From an uncultured Pelagibacteraceae bacterium (GTDB taxonomy: Bacteria; Pseudomonadota; Alphaproteobacteria; Pelagibacterales; Pelagibacteraceae), in contig CACIYQ010000002.1 in assembly GCA_902590915.1 (NCBI GenBank), positions 62,001 through 126,000 on the forward strand: DNA of 64,000 bases, given 5' to 3'. Under the pieces are notes generated by a model. The model made no database searches, was not told where the DNA came from, and was given only the letters and a program-made list of their open reading frames with translations. The translations under genes were made by a program, and so were the position numbers. Every line of letters begins with the position of its first letter. The first letter of the stretch is position 1. Positions 20,140 to 28,774 of this stretch are shown here, in pieces.

Positions 20140-23100
20140 TTAGAAATTATGTCTCCAAGAATTTCGATAAGTATTTACCTGACCTGAACCAGCACTAATA
20201 CTTATTAAATCTTTCTTTTTACTATCTTCACATTCTTTCTTTTTCTTTTGGTCAGTGATTTTACTACAATCTACTTTACCTGCTATATTGGCAAAAAGAG
20301 TGTCTCCAAAGGTTACTATTTTAGATAATACACCTTGCCCAACCCAAGCACATTTATTATTTTTACCTAATGTTTGTCCAAGCTCAGATGAAGCATTTGT
20401 TCCACACTCATCATCAACACCGCAGATATAGGCATCTCCTAGGCTACATTTGTTCACAGATTTTGTTGGTTCATATACTGGAAAGTAAACTTGACCACGA
20501 TATACAGTTGGTTCAGCTGAAACTTTTGCAAAATCTTTTAAATTTATATACCAACCTGTATCTGCATTTTGAGGACAATTAGCTCCTGTTGTATCGTCTG
20601 TGGTATTTTTACATTCGGTAATCGTGTCAGCTTTTGCTGGCAATGCTACATCTTTATAGAATGGATAATCAACATCTTTAATTCCAAGCATGAAGTTTTG
20701 TACTCCAGAAGTAGTATCATTGATTCTTTCATAATCACCCGTTCCTGCGAATAACCACATGGAATTTGTTGTATCCCCTATAGTTGCATCCATTGCATGA
20801 TACATATATCTTCCATTTGCTTTTGTTGAACCAGCGTTAAATAATGTTGTGGTGTCATAAATTTTAATTGAATTTCCACTATTATCATCACTCATATTAG
20901 TTAAATTCACTTTGGTTATTTTTCCCTCTAAATCACTAACATAAGCTAAACCTCCAGAGTAATTTACTCCAGATGCTGTATCAGGTGTTACTAAGACTAT
21001 AGACGAGGGAACCGAATTTACAATATCGCTAGCGTCAGTATCCTCTATTTGTATTCTTTTATATAAACTTCCTGGGTTTGTTTCATCTTCTAAATTTATT
21101 AAAGTTAAGTTTGAACCAACGCCTTCGAATTGAGTTCCATATCCGCCTCCCATTGCAGCTACATACACATCATCGAGAATATTACTATCTCCAGCTCCAT
21201 TATTTGGAATTCTAAATATTCTTGGATCAGACCAAGTTTCACCTAACTCACTATAATCATATTCGGGATTTGTTTGTACTCCTGTAGCCTTTGATCCTGC
21301 TTTAATAAACACACCAAGCATTGAACTTGTGTTGGTATCTCCAGGATCTGCTGAGTAAGTCATATCAGTTCCAAAAGTGATTTCAGTGTCACCACTTGAA
21401 TTTGTCGACACACTAAAATTAGTATAATTATTGTCATTAAAAGTGACTAAGATATCACTTTTTTTAATTCCTTGGACTGGGAACGTCCATTTTTTGCCTT
21501 TGTAACATGATGTAGATTGGGATGAATTACATGTATTAGATACAGTATTATCATCATTATAATTATCTGTAACTTTTATAGACTCTCCAAATGAAGCAAG
21601 AGAGTAAGATTTGCCAATATAATCATAATTATAAATGACTTGATTATGATCAACTCTGTAGACTCTATGATTGATTTTATCATTAAAAATTGACCATAAG
21701 TGCAAAGGTTTATCAGGATTAGTTACATCTAACACACTCATTCCAGCTCCGCCTCTTCCATAAGGAACTAATAAAATTGTGTGCCATTTTTTAGCAGTAT
21801 CTAATGGAGATTTAAAATACATATCATGTGCAACAATAGAACCATCAACTCCAAAGATTGCGTTTGATCCTCCACCTTTTGCAAGATTTAAATTATTATT
21901 CATAACCAAAGGTAAGTAAGGTGCAACTAATGGTGGAACAAATCCCCATTTTTCTTCTCCACTTTCTGCATCAAATGCATGAAGAATTCCACTATTAGAA
22001 CCAGCATATATAACAGGTTTATCACCTCTCGCTTTTAAAGAGTTTTTCCATGCAACATATCCATTAACATTTCTAAAATAAGATTCTTGATTACTGTTTT
22101 GAAATTGTGTGTCTGCAGAGGGTGCACCTACCACAATCAACTGTGAATGGTATATATCACCTAGATAAATATTTTTTCCATCTTTTGTTCTCTTTTCAGT
22201 AAGATTACAATCTCCATCATAATCAAAATAATCAGCTCCTCTTAAGAAATTAATTAATCCTTTTAAATCATCATCTGTACCATCTAGAACCCCAGCAGAA
22301 TTTGCACATCTTCTATTTAGACTTGACCCACCTGGAGAGTCTGTTTTTCTGTGATAATCTTGAATATCATTTTCATATAATGACATGACATTTCCAATCT
22401 CTGTTGCATATGTATCTCTAAAGTTATTATAATCTGCTTTATAATCAGTGCCTGGAATTATACTCCAGAGTTTTCTAGAAGCTGGCGCAGGAACTTTATC
22501 TTGTGCCGACCAGTTATCAACGTGATTTTCATCAATACTTCCGTCTGGATTTATTTTTGTTCTTGTAAGTGTTCCAATCCATTCTTTATTTTGTTGGTAA
22601 TCAAATTGAGCTTGGTATAAAGATCCACCTTTTTCAATTGTTGCTGTAATTGCAGGAGCAGTAAACGAGAGTTTTTCAGCAATGATTTCTCCAATTTTAG
22701 CTTTAAGTTGGGCTGTTAATGCAGCTCCAGTTGTAGCTACAATTGACTTACCTGTGCCGCCTGCTTTTGCAACGTCTTGGAAATATCTGTATCCATTTGC
22801 ACTGATACCAGTACCAAATGCAACTGAGAAAGTTTTAATCTTATTATTATTGTAAAGATCTTTAACTATTTTTAAACCTCTAGTATGAGTATGACTGAAC
22901 CAATCTCCATCGCCAATTAAAATTACATAAGAATTTTGACAATCTAGATTTTTATCTATAGGTGAATAAGTAGTATTTTTATAATACCTCGATGCAATTC
23001 TCATTGCAGAGTCTAAGTGTGTACCTCCACCTGGATTAACTGTCCTTATCATTTTAGCAATTTGAGCAGCTCCACCTTTATAAATTGGCACTTTTAGACA

Positions 23101-24300
23101 ATTATAGGTGGTACAAGGGGTTGAATACCCTTGACCAGTTTTATGATTTCCGTGCCATCTGTTAAATCCAGATGCTCCTGCTGACCAATAAGCAAATCCA
23201 AAATCAACCCCAGACGTTAATGATGAGTCTTTTACTATAGCTTCTATAGCCTCATATGCGGCTTGCATTCTTGTTTTTGGAGCTCCACCAATAGACTTAA
23301 TCCACCCACCATTTTGATCTAAAGCATGCACTTGGCCATTATTTAAGTTTGCTGCAAGTATTCTATTATTGTTATCATCATATCCTAAACCCCATGGATA
23401 GTAAAAATACAAGTTGCTAGCAGATGATGCCGATCTGCTTCTTTTTCCTTTTGTTAATAAAGTACTATAACTACTTCCTGAGGGATTCATTTGAATTTTC
23501 TTCATCCTGCTATTGCTCCAAGAAAGTGTCCACATATTATTACCACCAACATGCTGTAATCCAACGTATGATCCTTCAGGATAATAAAAACTTCCACCAG
23601 ATGTTGCAGGACACCCTCCAGATTGATTTAATGGAAATCTGTAAATTCTGTTACTTCTGTAAGAAAAAATTGCTCCTGCATCACTTGCAGTCCCATAACT
23701 ATATCTAAGCTGAGAATTCACATTACAGTTCCTTATAGAACCAGAATTTACGTCAATAATTTTGAAACCAAAAGATCCTCCTACAAACAATTTATTTCCA
23801 TCCATTGTCATATTATAAGGGTAACCACCAAGGTTATATTTAACCATACATCTTCCATCACTAGCCCTTATACCGACAACTGCTCTTTCATAATATGCAG
23901 TTGTATAGTAAATGCCGTTATATGTTTCTCCACTGTATGAATAAGAAGTTCGACAATTACTATTACCCTCATATTTAGAATTTCCTTTGCCAGAAACTCC
24001 ATTATTTCCAAATCCACTATCTGTTGTAGCTGTATCGTACAAAAATTTTTTAACTCCATCTCTGTTATATTGAGAAACTAAAATATTTCCACTAGCATCT
24101 GCATCAGCGTCATAAGGATATCTCATACTCGCAGTTCCTCCGCTCATACGCCAGCCCATACTCCCAGATTTATCTAATAAAATTAATACATTTGCTGGTA
24201 CATCACCAATACCAGTACCTGGAGGCAAAGCTTTAGCAAATAAATTTTCCGTTGTTAAAAATAAAAATAAAAAACTAAAGATTAATTTTTTTAATTTCAT
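20140..24300 (-). CDS. pilY1: PilY1-type pilus tip protein with a split VWA domain
   Basis: A signal peptide (about 1-22) is followed by a VWA domain whose first strand and MIDAS DKSGSMG lie at residues 43-49. The rest of the VWA resumes near residue 343 (AYEAIEAI; T427 in GGGTHLD; IGDGDWF near 465). The roughly 280 residues between (nt about 23281-24129) look like a beta-propeller/NHL-type insert with repeated GxxxxVxD/G-type strands. The C-terminal half (from about 700) is the PilC/PilY propeller with the AGSNSGILHAFDA signature. PilY1 primes pilus assembly with the minor pilins and acts as adhesin or mechanosensor. At 1386 residues it is somewhat long for the family. It is the last gene of the fimT-pilVWX run. 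Confidence 0.88.
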   Translation of the reverse strand: MKLKKLIFSFLFLFLTTENLFAKALPPGTGIGDVPANVLILLDKSGSMGWRMSGGTASMRYPYDADADASGNILVSQYNRDGVKKFLYDTATTDSGFGNNGVSGKGNSKYEGNSNCRTSYSYSGETYNGIYYTTAYYERAVVGIRASDGRCMVKYNLGGYPYNMTMDGNKLFVGGSFGFKIIDVNSGSIRNCNVNSQLRYSYGTASDAGAIFSYRSNRIYRFPLNQSGGCPATSGGSFYYPEGSYVGLQHVGGNNMWTLSWSNSRMKKIQMNPSGSSYSTLLTKGKRSRSASSASNLYFYYPWGLGYDDNNNRILAANLNNGQVHALDQNGGWIKSIGGAPKTRMQAAYEAIEAIVKDSSLTSGVDFGFAYWSAGASGFNRWHGNHKTGQGYSTPCTTYNCLKVPIYKGGAAQIAKMIRTVNPGGGTHLDSAMRIASRYYKNTTYSPIDKNLDCQNSYVILIGDGDWFSHTHTRGLKIVKDLYNNNKIKTFSVAFGTGISANGYRYFQDVAKAGGTGKSIVATTGAALTAQLKAKIGEIIAEKLSFTAPAITATIEKGGSLYQAQFDYQQNKEWIGTLTRTKINPDGSIDENHVDNWSAQDKVPAPASRKLWSIIPGTDYKADYNNFRDTYATEIGNVMSLYENDIQDYHRKTDSPGGSSLNRRCANSAGVLDGTDDDLKGLINFLRGADYFDYDGDCNLTEKRTKDGKNIYLGDIYHSQLIVVGAPSADTQFQNSNQESYFRNVNGYVAWKNSLKARGDKPVIYAGSNSGILHAFDAESGEEKWGFVPPLVAPYLPLVMNNNLNLAKGGGSNAIFGVDGSIVAHDMYFKSPLDTAKKWHTILLVPYGRGGAGMSVLDVTNPDKPLHLWSIFNDKINHRVYRVDHNQVIYNYDYIGKSYSLASFGESIKVTDNYNDDNTVSNTCNSSQSTSCYKGKKWTFPVQGIKKSDILVTFNDNNYTNFSVSTNSSGDTEITFGTDMTYSADPGDTNTSSMLGVFIKAGSKATGVQTNPEYDYSELGETWSDPRIFRIPNNGAGDSNILDDVYVAAMGGGYGTQFEGVGSNLTLINLEDETNPGSLYKRIQIEDTDASDIVNSVPSSIVLVTPDTASGVNYSGGLAYVSDLEGKITKVNLTNMSDDNSGNSIKIYDTTTLFNAGSTKANGRYMYHAMDATIGDTTNSMWLFAGTGDYERINDTTSGVQNFMLGIKDVDYPFYKDVALPAKADTITECKNTTDDTTGANCPQNADTGWYINLKDFAKVSAEPTVYRGQVYFPVYEPTKSVNKCSLGDAYICGVDDECGTNASSELGQTLGKNNKCAWVGQGVLSKIVTFGDTLFANIAGKVDCSKITDQKKKKECEDSKKKDLISISAGSGQVNTYRNSWRHNF

Positions 24301-24836
24301 TGTGAATTTTTCAATTCTTCCATTTCTCTTTTAGCATAGAATTTTGATAATTTTTCATCTAGTTTAGGTGTTGAAATATAAATCTGTTCATCTTTAATTC
24401 CATCATCACCAGTTAATCTTTGATAAACAATAAATAAATTTGTTTTTTCAATTACCTCTACACCTTCATAAGAGTTTGGATTATTTCCAGTATCAAAATC
24501 CTTATAATTTTTTTTTACATAATTCATTAATGTCAATTTTTCTGTTACTAAATTTCGATCGTCATTTAAAGCAACAAAATTAACTGCAACCAATTCGTCA
24601 TTTAAAAATCTATATTCAATACCAACATCGTTTAATTTTTGGTTTGGGCAAACATCATTTGCTAAAACAGGATAAACATCTAATTCTGCATATTCCATTG
24701 GAAAGGGTCTTGTAGCAATTTCTCTTTTTTCAAAAATTTCTTTTTTTTCTCCAAATTCAGCTATTAGATCACAAGCTGAATATGCAGCACTGAATGAAAA
24801 AACTGTAATCAGAAAAGATTTTATTAATAATTTCAT
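24297..24836 (-). CDS. Secreted protein of unknown function linked to PilY1
   Basis: A 179-residue protein with a signal peptide (about 1-20, ending AYSA) and two cysteines in the N-terminal third. I recognise no domain. It overlaps the pilY1 start by four bases (ATGA), which implies translational coupling, and follows pilX after 58 bases. Position and export suggest a periplasmic or tip accessory factor for PilY1, possibly a chaperone or minor tip subunit. This is inference only. Confidence 0.65.
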   Translation of the reverse strand: MKLLIKSFLITVFSFSAAYSACDLIAEFGEKKEIFEKREIATRPFPMEYAELDVYPVLANDVCPNQKLNDVGIEYRFLNDELVAVNFVALNDDRNLVTEKLTLMNYVKKNYKDFDTGNNPNSYEGVEVIEKTNLFIVYQRLTGDDGIKDEQIYISTPKLDEKLSKFYAKREMEELKNSQ

Positions 24837-24894
24837 AAAATGATTTTAACTATAAATTATTTTATTATATTAGTGAAAAAAAAATTTGTCATTT

Positions 24895-25620
24895 TTACTT
24901 AGGTAAAACAACTACACTTTCTAGTGCTACAACTATCCTTTTTTTAGACCCAGAATTAATTGAATGCTTTTTATTGTTCTTATTATAAGCATGTTCTTCA
25001 GCTTTTATTCCACATCCAAAAACCCTATAAGCCATACCATTTTGACCACTATTACCGGCTTGTTTTTTTACACTTGATCCTGTTCCTCTAAATGGGGCAT
25101 CCCCTATATTTGTAACAAAATATTCATAATAATAACCTTTGAGTCTTTCAGCCTCATGCTTCTCATTTTCTGATGCATTATTGTTAAAACTATCTCGAAT
25201 AACATCACCAAAATTCCAACTTTCACCAGTAACTACTTTAAGCTTATCTGGTTTATCTGGAAAACTGTTAAAGCAATACTCTGAAGTATCAAAGTAATAT
25301 TTATCAGAAGTTTTATAATTGATCTTAATCATTTGACCCTTAAAAACAGTATTCTGATTTGCTGGTAAATTTCTTTTGTTTAATTGTCTCTTATGATTAC
25401 CCGGGTCCCAAGGACCTAGAAATTGATTAAGTATATATTTTTCACCCTCTAATAAAGCGGTTTCTGCTACATAAAAAGTTTGTTGATACTCGTCACTCTT
25501 ATTATTACTTTGATGATCATTCGCAGACATTACAATAAGCGCTCCACCCATTAGAGACATTGCTAACATTAAAACTAATGAAAGGACTAAAGCAAAGCCT
25601 TGTTCATTTTTTTTAATCAT
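24895..25620 (-). CDS. pilX: Minor pilin PilX
   Basis: Prepilin-like N-terminus with cleavage after QG, followed by FALVLSLVLMLAMSLMGGAL. As in the PilX family, the usual Glu at mature position 5 is absent (Leu here). Residues QTFYVAETALLEGEKYI match the conserved PilX_N region (A-A-E-x-x-L pattern). The 241-residue length is typical. It overlaps pilW by four bases. With PilV, PilW, FimT and PilY1 it would form the tip/priming complex of the pilus. Confidence 0.88.
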   Translation of the reverse strand: MIKKNEQGFALVLSLVLMLAMSLMGGALIVMSANDHQSNNKSDEYQQTFYVAETALLEGEKYILNQFLGPWDPGNHKRQLNKRNLPANQNTVFKGQMIKINYKTSDKYYFDTSEYCFNSFPDKPDKLKVVTGESWNFGDVIRDSFNNNASENEKHEAERLKGYYYEYFVTNIGDAPFRGTGSSVKKQAGNSGQNGMAYRVFGCGIKAEEHAYNKNNKKHSINSGSKKRIVVALESVVVLPK

Positions 25621-26456
25621 GATCCAACATTCCTAGCGTGTGCCGTTACAACAATTGTATCTCTTAAAAATTTATCAGTTTTTTTTATATTTCTTGATGT
25701 GTCTGTCATTGCAAAAATTTCTCTTGCTTTAGAAGTTCTAAAAAAATCTTTGGTTGATCTTACTGTCAATGCAATATCAATAGTTTTTATTTTATACAAT
25801 TTATCTTTTGTTGCATTAGTTGGGGTAGGGGGTGGCTTGATTAATAATCCCTTGTCATCAATCGCATTAAACACTAGATCACTAATATGGTCTGTAACCA
25901 ATGATGGTCCATATGTTTTTGTGTTATTATCTGTATCACCATCATCCCATTTTTTATCGGTTGTATTCCACTTTACTTTTGATTTGTAAATTGCAAATGC
26001 ATCTATTGGAGGGTATTTGTTTCCAGGTAGAGGAGGTGCAGACTTGTCTGGAATTTTTGATCTTTTGCATTCATAAGTAATTTTATATCTTTCATATTCA
26101 TATTTGAGAGGATCACCTGTTGGTTTTCCTGCTAGTGTTCCATAAACAATTTCAATCTTATCACACGCTTGTGCAAAGTTTCTTGATTTAGTAATGATGA
26201 TAGGAGCATGTTCATTTGAAGTTGGAATATTATCATTATGATACTTGAATCCCGCAAGTCGAATATCTCTTAATAACATCCCTATAACATCCCTTCCAGC
26301 AGTTGAAATTTTTGCTCGATCAGCAACTTGTGAATAGGAGTTGTTAACAACAGTATAAGAAGTAAACATAGCTGCCATCATTACAACTGAAATTATAATT
26401 CCGATTAGAATTTCAATTAATGTTACCCCAGCAATTGAGCTAAATTTTTTTTTCAT
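25617..26456 (-). CDS. pilW: Minor pilin PilW
   Basis: Prepilin with leader ending in AG and a mature N-terminus VTLIEILIGIIISVVMMAAM that keeps E5. Next comes the PilW-typical segment in which a helix ends in GRDVIGMLLRDIRLAGF. The 279-residue length fits. The first mature residue is V rather than F, which is common in minor pilins. It abuts pilV (gap 0) and overlaps pilX by four bases, so the minor pilins form one translationally coupled operon. Confidence 0.9.
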   Translation of the reverse strand: MKKKFSSIAGVTLIEILIGIIISVVMMAAMFTSYTVVNNSYSQVADRAKISTAGRDVIGMLLRDIRLAGFKYHNDNIPTSNEHAPIIITKSRNFAQACDKIEIVYGTLAGKPTGDPLKYEYERYKITYECKRSKIPDKSAPPLPGNKYPPIDAFAIYKSKVKWNTTDKKWDDGDTDNNTKTYGPSLVTDHISDLVFNAIDDKGLLIKPPPTPTNATKDKLYKIKTIDIALTVRSTKDFFRTSKAREIFAMTDTSRNIKKTDKFLRDTIVVTAHARNVGS

Positions 26457-27062
26457 TTAATGAATTTGAAAATAAAGAAATTTTTTTTTGCTACCATCAT
26501 TCATATTCACTTCCATTTTTCCTAAGTACCATTTTTCATAAATTCCAGTACCTTGTTGGCCTGGTCCTTTGTAATTTTGAGTATTATTATAAGTACAATT
26601 ATTTCCCGATGCACTATTGTTACAAATATCAAATACTTTTAAAAATTTTATATCTTGTGATCCTTTACATTTAATTCTTCTTTTAGAAAATCTATCATCC
26701 CATTTTTTAAATTTATTCTGAGCAGTATTTGTAAATGAACCCGTTTGTGTGGTTCCTGAGGAGCAGCTACCCATTCTCCAAGATGATTTACTACCTGATA
26801 TTTTATTAGAAACTAAATAATCCATTAATTTTACATCTTTTTTTGGGGAAGTTGAGTTTTTTTCTGCAATTAGGTCTTCTGCCACCATACCGACTAGATA
26901 ATTAGATTTTGTTCTCTCGCCTGATGTATCGATCGATTGAACCGAATAGTTAACCATTTGAAATATAGCAACAAAACCAATCCCAATGATAGCCGTAGAA
27001 ACTAGCGCTTCTATTAATGTTATTCCTTTTTCGTGAATTCTTTTACCTAATTGTCCAATCAC
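26457..27062 (-). CDS. pilV: Minor pilin PilV
   Basis: Prepilin with the class III-like mature start ITLIEALVSTAIIGIGFVAI after a GQLGKRIHEKG leader. It keeps E5 and is the PilV/GspI type (ITLIEALV). I choose the GTG at 27062, because a GAGG ribosome-binding sequence sits five bases before it and it gives a normal 13-residue leader. A TTG at 27095 would add eleven residues and a 53-base overlap with fimT. With the GTG the overlap is 20 bases. The head has several cysteines. Confidence 0.85.
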   Translation of the reverse strand: MIGQLGKRIHEKGITLIEALVSTAIIGIGFVAIFQMVNYSVQSIDTSGERTKSNYLVGMVAEDLIAEKNSTSPKKDVKLMDYLVSNKISGSKSSWRMGSCSSGTTQTGSFTNTAQNKFKKWDDRFSKRRIKCKGSQDIKFLKVFDICNNSASGNNCTYNNTQNYKGPGQQGTGIYEKWYLGKMEVNMNDGSKKKFLYFQIH

Positions 27063-27660
27063 TTTTACCTCGCTTATATTTAGTAATTGTACCAAATCTT
27101 GACCAGAGAACCAAGTAACTAGGTTTTACTAAAGTACCGCTCACATCGCATGAGTTACTTTTGCCACAAACTACTACATAATCCTTTTGATCCTCACCAT
27201 TTATTTTAATTCTAAATTGATTTTGTAGTGATCCTGTTTGTAAGAATTTAGTACCATCTTTTGAAAAACATACCGCACCCTCTTTATCATTGTGTATTTG
27301 AGTATCAATTACAATTTCTTGAACTGTTTCATCCCAGTAACTATCATCATTACTACATTGAATACCCCCTGAATTAATTTTTGTTGAGTAAGTATCTTGA
27401 TAAATACCTTTAGTTTTAATTGTAGTTGAATTACCTTTAGGAAGTATTTGAAACTGAACGTACTGAAAATTGCCTCTTTGTAGTTGAGTGTTAATATTTG
27501 TAAGCATTGACGCAATTTGTTCTGAGGCTTTTCTTACTTTTCTATCCTCACTCCATTCCATAAAGTTTGGGTAACCAACAGCAGAGACAATAGCTACTAT
27601 AGTAATTACAACTAGTAGTTCTAAAATCGTAAAACCTTTAATGTCCTGCTTTTGCTGCAC
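27043..27660 (-). CDS. fimT: Minor pilin FimT/GspH-type pseudopilin
   Basis: Prepilin leader MQQKQDIKG followed by FTILELLVVITIVAIVSAVG, with E5 retained, then a GspH/FimT-like stretch (WSEDRKVRKASEQIASML). In this family the protein is a minor pilin of the tip complex and in some bacteria binds DNA during uptake. Length is 205. Its ATG lies inside the end of pilT (23-base overlap), linking retraction ATPase and minor pilin genes in one operon. Confidence 0.85.
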   Translation of the reverse strand: MQQKQDIKGFTILELLVVITIVAIVSAVGYPNFMEWSEDRKVRKASEQIASMLTNINTQLQRGNFQYVQFQILPKGNSTTIKTKGIYQDTYSTKINSGGIQCSNDDSYWDETVQEIVIDTQIHNDKEGAVCFSKDGTKFLQTGSLQNQFRIKINGEDQKDYVVVCGKSNSCDVSGTLVKPSYLVLWSRFGTITKYKRGKSDWTIR

Positions 27661-28654
27661 CTGGATCTATCTTTCCTGACTTAACCAACTCTTCTAAAGA
27701 TTTATCCATTGTAATCATTCCATCCCTAACTGCAGTTTGCATGATACTTGGAATTTGGTGAATTTTAGCTTCACGGATTAAGTTTTGAATTGGTGGAGTA
27801 CATTTCATTATTTCAAATGCACCAACACGTCCTTGACCATCTTTTGTTTTTAATAATCTTTGCGTTACTACCATTTTTAAAGAAGTTGAAATTTGTGCAC
27901 GAATTTGTTCCTGTTGTTCAGGTGGGAACACGTCAATAATTCTATTAATTGTACTTGGTGCACCACTAGTGTGCAATGTTCCAAAAACTAAGTGACCTGT
28001 TTCAGCAGCTGTTAATGCTAAACTTATTGTTTCTAGGTCTCGCATCTCTCCAACTAAAATTACATCTGGATCTTCCCTCAATGCTGCTTTCAATGCCGCA
28101 GCAAAAGATTGAGTTTGTTTTCCAACTTCTCGATGAGAGACAATACTTTGGTTATCAGTATGAATAAACTCAACTGGATCTTCAACCGTGATTATATTTG
28201 AAGTTCTTGTTTTATTAATTTCATTTACAATCGCAGCAAGCGTTGTTGATTTTCCCGAACCTGTTGGACCGGTTACTAAAACTAAACCTTTATGAAAGTC
28301 GACAATATCATAAAGCGCTTGTGGTAAATTAAATTGATCCATATCAGGAATTTTACTTTCAACTCTTCTACACACACATGCCGGACCATTAATTGTTTTA
28401 TAAAAATTTGCTCTAAATCTCAGTCCACTTAAATTAACTGCTGTATCAAGTTCATGCGTCCTCTCAAATTTTTCTAACTCTTCTTCATTACAATTCATTG
28501 AAAGAAGATCTTTTAAATCTTGAGGGGTTACCATGACCTCATTAACTTTTATAATTTCGCCAGTAGCCCGATAAGCTAGAGGAGATCCAGCTCTAATATG
28601 AAAGTCTGATATTTTTTTATTATTTTTTGCTAGATCTTCTAATTTTTCAAACAT
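27638..28654 (-). CDS. pilT: Twitching motility (pilus retraction) ATPase PilT
   Basis: Hexameric secretion-type ATPase that powers pilus disassembly at the inner-membrane base. Walker A GPTGSGKS is at residues 129-136, followed by Asp-box VEDPVE, Walker B-like ILVGEMRD and the His-box LVFGTLHT. The conserved N-terminal (A/I)SDxHIxAG pattern is present. Length 338 is standard. No second retraction ATPase (PilU) is visible in the window. It heads the minus-strand run to pilY1 and is divergent from pilMN over 120 bases. Confidence 0.95.
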   Translation of the reverse strand: MFEKLEDLAKNNKKISDFHIRAGSPLAYRATGEIIKVNEVMVTPQDLKDLLSMNCNEEELEKFERTHELDTAVNLSGLRFRANFYKTINGPACVCRRVESKIPDMDQFNLPQALYDIVDFHKGLVLVTGPTGSGKSTTLAAIVNEINKTRTSNIITVEDPVEFIHTDNQSIVSHREVGKQTQSFAAALKAALREDPDVILVGEMRDLETISLALTAAETGHLVFGTLHTSGAPSTINRIIDVFPPEQQEQIRAQISTSLKMVVTQRLLKTKDGQGRVGAFEIMKCTPPIQNLIREAKIHQIPSIMQTAVRDGMITMDKSLEELVKSGKIDPGAAKAGH

Positions 28655-28774
28655 AATAAACTAATAATATAAATTTAGCATTTTTTGTGACTTTTTTTTT
28701 CATAAACGCCCATTATGATTAAATAATATTTTTATTCTAGTAAAAGTTGAGTATAACCTCAATAATATTGAATT

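Noticed and set aside
25600-25989. 129-codon plus-strand frame opposite pilW
   Set aside because: pilW is clearly real from its prepilin N-terminus; this frame is its reverse complement shadow, rich in Ser, Leu and Val.
27043-27095. TTG at 27095 as the start of pilV
   Set aside because: It would give a long leader and a 53-base overlap with fimT; the GTG at 27062 has a GAGG sequence at the right distance.
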